Assembly: GCA_910586245.1 (NCBI GenBank)
Contig: CAJUFY010000016.1
Coordinates: forward strand, 1-7,895
Direction of reading: 5' to 3'
Source of the DNA: an uncultured Christensenella sp.
GTDB lineage: Bacteria > Bacillota > Clostridia > Christensenellales > Borkfalkiaceae
Length of the DNA: 7,895 nt
Shown here in pieces: positions 4,700-7,895 of the stretch (within the stretch, counting starts at the first letter, position 1; every line of letters starts with the position of its first letter). Under the pieces are notes generated by a model. It made no database searches. It had not been told where the DNA came from and was given only the letters and a program-made list of their open reading frames with translations. Position numbers and translations under genes: made by a program.

Positions 4700-5950
4700 T
4701 CATTCCTTCATATATTGATAAAAATATGCGAGCGTGCCGAAGTTTTCGGCGTTCGCCGCCATGTCGAGTACGTTGACGCCGTTGCCGTAATCGCCGCCGT
4801 AGGCGCCGAAATCAACTTTCCCGTTTTCGTCCTTCGCCTTCCAGCCGTTCGCCCAATCGGGAGGCATAAGCCCGTCGTACAGTTCGCCGTAAGCGTAATT
4901 GAGGTTCGCTTCGTACGCTTCGATATAGGGAAGCGTCGCCTCCTTGTCGTAGGGATAAAGCTCCGTCCACGCCGCAAGCAGAAGCACGTTGAACCACGGA
5001 TTGTCGGAAGTGATCACTTTGTAATCCCTTCCCTCTTTCGTTTTGAACCAATAGTCGAACGCGCCCTTGGCGCTTGCCTTCGCTTCGTCGAGATAGCGCT
5101 CTTCCTTTGTGATTTCGTAGAGTTTTACGCCTGCGGAAATCATACTGCCCGTATTGTAAGTAAACTTCCAGGTGGTAATGTGCCCGCTATTGCTGATATT
5201 ATCCCAGTAGACGTTGTCGGAGGGATCCAAAAGCGTGTCGTACGTCCAGTCGTAAACGCGTTTTGCGCGTTCGAGCCACTCCATGTTCTGCGTCGTTTCG
5301 TAAAGACGGGCAAACAGCAACGACGCGGGCGCGTTGGAACACGTATTGCGCGAATTCTTTTTCTGTTCGCACCAATAGATACCGCCGAGTTCGTCGTCCG
5401 CCCAACCGCTCCAAACGTATTTTGCGACGTTTTCAGAAGTTTTGAGATATTCCTCGCTGCCGAAAATTTCGTAAGCATTGAGGAATTCTCTGCTGATCCA
5501 GACGTTGTCGTCGTAATAGGTGTCGCCCGAGGCAAAGCCGACGTTCCCTGCGCGCGACGCGCAATAGGCGTGATTGTCTTTCCGGAAAGCGCGGTAATAC
5601 TCGAATCCTTCGAGCGTCTTTTTGTAATAATCCCCGATTTGCTTTTTCGCGCCGGCGCTCAGCGTTGCAATGCGCCAGTTCGCCGCAACCGTTTCGGTAT
5701 ACGGCCATGCGAACGCGGCGCTCATGGATCCGCCGCCCGTTTCGTTCGGGTAAGCGTGAAACATGAACAGAGTCTCGTCTCCCCACCAATATTTTTCCCG
5801 AACGGAATCGTTCAGAAGAACGCTTCTTTCCGCATACAAACGCGCCTTTTCGTGAAATCCTTTGTACGGATCGCCCGAACAACCCGCCAAACCGCCGAAT
5901 GCGGAAAGCATCAATGCGGAAGCCGAAAGCAGTGCAATTTTCTTTTTCAT
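4700..5950 (-). CDS. GH76 endo-alpha-1,6-mannanase lipoprotein
   Basis: The product is about 416 residues, starting at the ATG at 5948-5950. GGAGGGAG precedes that ATG by 7 bases, and its first four bases overlap the stop of the GH125 gene (ATGA). A lipoprotein signal peptide ends in LAGC (Cys24), after which the GH76 domain begins almost at once. Family marks are WPYTETVA (82-89), the catalytic pair in YYDDNVW (Asp147/Asp148), GGIYW (189-193), CSNAP (204-208) and FTYNTGSMISAG (263-274). It lacks the B-repeat of the adjacent GH76 protein and shares short motifs with it rather than long identity, so the two are old paralogues or separate acquisitions. A surface position, cutting the alpha-1,6-mannan backbone, is inferred from the lipobox and family. 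An in-frame ATG further upstream (6019) lies inside the GH125 gene and lacks a comparable ribosome site. Confidence 0.88.
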   Translation of the reverse strand: MKKKIALLSASALMLSAFGGLAGCSGDPYKGFHEKARLYAERSVLLNDSVREKYWWGDETLFMFHAYPNETGGGSMSAAFAWPYTETVAANWRIATLSAGAKKQIGDYYKKTLEGFEYYRAFRKDNHAYCASRAGNVGFASGDTYYDDNVWISREFLNAYEIFGSEEYLKTSENVAKYVWSGWADDELGGIYWCEQKKNSRNTCSNAPASLLFARLYETTQNMEWLERAKRVYDWTYDTLLDPSDNVYWDNISNSGHITTWKFTYNTGSMISAGVKLYEITKEERYLDEAKASAKGAFDYWFKTKEGRDYKVITSDNPWFNVLLLAAWTELYPYDKEATLPYIEAYEANLNYAYGELYDGLMPPDWANGWKAKDENGKVDFGAYGGDYGNGVNVLDMAANAENFGTLAYFYQYMKE

Positions 5951-7290
5951 AGAATTTCTCCCTCCGCCTTCATTTCCCTCACCGCCAACGCAAACAGCGT
6001 GTTTGCCCAACAGAACCACGGGCGGGTAAACTCGGCGGGATTATCGCAATGGAATCCTTCGTGCATCACAAACGAGTCCGCGTCGGTATTCACCAGCGTT
6101 TCAAAACAGCGTTTGCGCTCCTTCCGATCCGAAGAGGTCAACAGCTGAATGACGACGCCGATATGCCAGATATAATTTTCGGGCGTGTGCGGACTTCCCA
6201 CGCCGCACGCTGCGGCTCCGCTGTAATAGTAAGGGTTGTGTCGGCTTAAAACGAATTTCCGCGTATTGAGATAGAGGGGGTCGTCCTTTTCGCAGTAGCC
6301 GAGGTATGGCAGGCTCAGAAGACTCGGAACGTTCGCGTCGTCCATCAGGTTATAGTGCCCAAGACCGTCCGTTTCGAACGCGTATATCTTACCGAATTCG
6401 GGATGTTCCGTCACGGCATATTGTTTCAAACCCTCTTTCACGCGATCGTTGATTCTCGCGATCCGTTCGCGCTCGCACTGCGTGCCCGTCTGTTCGGCAT
6501 GCGCGCCGAGCCAATCCAACACGACGGTTGCAAACATATTCGAAGGAATCAAATACCCGTAATCGCAGACGTCGTCGCTGGGGCGGTAACCGTTCCATAT
6601 GAGCCCCGTATAACCGACGGGCATTCCCTTCCCGCCGTTCGGCAAAGAAGGAAACTGCGGATAGAGCGGGCGGCTGTGAACGTACGTAGACCGCTCGCCG
6701 TGGAACTGCTCCGTTTCGAAGGTATCGAGAATGCGGGAAAACGCCTGTTTGAAGCCTTCGTCGTAGACCGAATAATCGCCCGTTTCTTCCGCATATTTCT
6801 GCGCGAGCCACAAGGGATAACAGAGCGAATCGATTTCGAACTTCCGTTCCCACACCCAGGGACTGTCGAAGTCGGTGACGTCGTCTTTATGCCCGCGATG
6901 GTTATCGTCGCGGTTGAAAGCATTCGCGTACGGATCGATCGTGATATAAAAGAACTGCCGTTTCAAAAGCCCGCGTATCAGATCCCTTACGTCGCCGTCC
7001 TCGGCGGCATAGGGAAGATACCCCGTAACCTGCACCGAAGAATCGCGCAGCCACATCGCGGGAATATCACCTGTGAGCATAAACACGCTTCCGTCTTCGA
7101 GCGTTTCGGACGCGGTATCGAGCGACGAGAAAAAGCACTTTTCAAACATACGCTTTACTTTTTCGTCTTTCAGCGTATCCGCAAAGAGCGCAACCCGTTT
7201 CCGCATCGTTTGATATAAACTCTTCTGGCGAAGTTCCGCCGCGGAAGGGCTTTCGCCCTTCCGTACGGAATTGTGAATCAGATCCAACAT
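5947..7290 (-). CDS. GH125 exo-alpha-1,6-mannosidase
   Basis: This 447-residue protein belongs to GH125 (formerly DUF1237), whose characterised members from Streptococcus pneumoniae and Clostridium perfringens remove terminal alpha-1,6-linked mannose with inversion. Visible family signatures are GDIPAMWLRDSSVQV (74-88), NRDDNHRGHKDD (126-137), WERKFEIDSLCYP (147-159), GYRPSDDVCDYGYLIPSNMF (234-253) and FVMHEGFHCDNP (407-418). By recalled alignment, Asp239 or Asp240 would be the general acid and Glu411 the general base. There is no signal peptide, so it acts in the cytoplasm on imported short mannosides. The start at 7290 is one base after the upstream stop; its Shine-Dalgarno AAAAGGA lies within the last codons of the upstream gene. 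It ends in an ATGA overlap with the first GH76 gene. The enzyme supplies free mannose to the kinase and ManA encoded downstream. Confidence 0.95.
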   Translation of the reverse strand: MLDLIHNSVRKGESPSAAELRQKSLYQTMRKRVALFADTLKDEKVKRMFEKCFFSSLDTASETLEDGSVFMLTGDIPAMWLRDSSVQVTGYLPYAAEDGDVRDLIRGLLKRQFFYITIDPYANAFNRDDNHRGHKDDVTDFDSPWVWERKFEIDSLCYPLWLAQKYAEETGDYSVYDEGFKQAFSRILDTFETEQFHGERSTYVHSRPLYPQFPSLPNGGKGMPVGYTGLIWNGYRPSDDVCDYGYLIPSNMFATVVLDWLGAHAEQTGTQCERERIARINDRVKEGLKQYAVTEHPEFGKIYAFETDGLGHYNLMDDANVPSLLSLPYLGYCEKDDPLYLNTRKFVLSRHNPYYYSGAAACGVGSPHTPENYIWHIGVVIQLLTSSDRKERKRCFETLVNTDADSFVMHEGFHCDNPAEFTRPWFCWANTLFALAVREMKAEGEIL

Positions 7291-7291
7291 C

Positions 7292-7828
7292 TTATTTTTT
7301 CCTTTTCTTAACGAGGAAGTATGCGCCTGCTCCGATGCCGCCCAACACAACCGCGCCGCCGACGCAGATGCCCGCGATCGCGCCCGCGCTCAGTCCGCCT
7401 TTGTCTTTATCACCGTTTTCATCGCCGTCGTCGGGAGTGGGATCGGGGTTGTCATCGCCCTCGGAAGTGGCGGTAAGCGTCAATTTGAAGCTGAGCTTAT
7501 CGAACGCGCTGTAAACTTCAATCTCAATGACGTCGCCTTCCGCAGTCAACGCGTCAAGCGTATATTTCCCGTCTGCGCCGAGCGTGCCCTTACCCGAAAC
7601 TTTGTTCCAGGTCACTTTGTAGCCGTCGTTGTTCATCACGTAAGAAGCGAAGTCAATTTCAATCTTTTCGCCCTCGGTGCGCTTCGTTTCCACGTTGAGC
7701 GGTCTTTGGGAAATGCTTCCGCCGAACTGCGTGAGGTAAGGCACCCATTCGCCGCCGTTCTTATTCGCTTCGAAATCGTATTCGGCTTCGACTTTCTTCG
7801 CCTTGTTTTCGCCTGCTTCGGCGATCAT
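7292..7828 (-). CDS. C-terminal part of a membrane-anchored surface protein, likely 5'-broken
   Basis: The readable part is 178 residues from the ATG at 7828. It comprises a beta-rich extracellular-looking region (about 15-118, including IEIDFASYVMNNDGYKVTW and a following Ig-like stretch), an acidic Asp/Pro/Gly linker (about 122-145), a Gly/Ala-rich membrane helix (about 148-173) and a KKRKK tail. This is the C-terminal anchor style of many Clostridia surface proteins without LPXTG: outside domain, single helix, short cytoplasmic tail. No enzymatic motif is seen. The ATG has no ribosome binding site and no signal peptide follows, while an in-frame TAA lies seven codons upstream (7847-7849), so the gene is probably the 3' remnant of a larger one or carries a nonsense or frameshift change. 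A role in holding mannan or in cell-surface structure is only suggested by its neighbours. Confidence 0.6.
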   Translation of the reverse strand: MIAEAGENKAKKVEAEYDFEANKNGGEWVPYLTQFGGSISQRPLNVETKRTEGEKIEIDFASYVMNNDGYKVTWNKVSGKGTLGADGKYTLDALTAEGDVIEIEVYSAFDKLSFKLTLTATSEGDDNPDPTPDDGDENGDKDKGGLSAGAIAGICVGGAVVLGGIGAGAYFLVKKRKK

Positions 7829-7864
7829 ATAAGTGGAGCGGTCGAGTTAGTGAAGAAAGTGTTT

Positions 7865-7880
7865 CCTCAATTCTTTGAGG
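7865..7880. repeat. Small perfect inverted repeat near the right edge
   Basis: CCTCAA (7865-7870) and TTGAGG (7875-7880) enclose TTCT. There is no T-run after it in either direction, so it is not a convincing terminator. It lies in the stretch upstream of the broken surface-protein gene (7829-7895), where no promoter or ribosome binding site is visible on the minus strand. A transposon end or chance are both possible. Confidence 0.3.
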
Positions 7881-7895
7881 ACGCGAGATTTCACA

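Noticed and set aside
5951..6019. A longer start for the second GH76 gene, and likewise 7291-7350 for GH125
   Set aside because: The extensions overlap the upstream genes by dozens of bases, hide the lipoprotein signal peptide or the natural N-terminus, and lack ribosome sites; the internal ATGs have them.
4715..6148. A 477-codon open frame on the plus strand opposite the second GH76 gene
   Set aside because: It is a shadow of the GH76 and GH125 genes with no recognisable domain; its composition (many Val, Arg, Phe) is typical of antisense frames.
6355..7218. A 287-codon open frame on the plus strand opposite GH125
   Set aside because: The minus strand encodes all GH125 signatures across this stretch; the plus-strand frame shows none and has no supporting ribosome site that I could see.

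Overview
The window suggests an uncultured, probably gut-associated Gram-positive of the Clostridia type (inference). The evidence is a strong AGGAGGTG ribosome binding site, a TTGACA/TACAAT promoter, a Gram-positive-style surface protein with a Gly-rich C-terminal membrane anchor and KKRKK tail, an InlB-type B-repeat, and lipoprotein signal peptides. The species cannot be named from this sequence. All protein genes lie on the minus strand.

Left part (1-1021). This looks like the right-hand end of an integrated mobile element. It holds a RelB/RelE-type toxin-antitoxin pair (176-669) with a clear promoter and a palindromic operator. The pair is bracketed by two related arrays of degenerate 13-bp units (12-124 and 743-855), each followed by a terminator-like hairpin. 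Next come an exact 11-bp tandem repeat (886-907) and a 3' half of a tRNA-Gln(CUG) gene (978-1021). That remnant sits as a used attachment site would: element to its left, chromosome with the old tRNA terminator (1026-1067) to its right.

Right part (1146-7828). This is one tightly packed minus-strand operon. In order of transcription (right to left) it holds a C-terminally anchored surface protein, apparently broken at its 5' end; a cytoplasmic GH125 exo-alpha-1,6-mannosidase; two GH76 endo-alpha-1,6-mannanase lipoproteins, the second with an InlB B-repeat; a type I mannose-6-phosphate isomerase; and a ROK sugar kinase. Junctions are ATGA overlaps or single-base gaps.

The genes form a nearly complete route for alpha-1,6-mannan, such as the backbone of yeast mannan. 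The GH76 lipoproteins cut the backbone at the cell surface, an importer not in this window brings the oligosaccharides in, GH125 releases mannose, the ROK kinase phosphorylates it, and ManA turns mannose-6-phosphate into fructose-6-phosphate. The most unusual sequence is the pair of 13-bp-phased arrays, which no standard feature explains.
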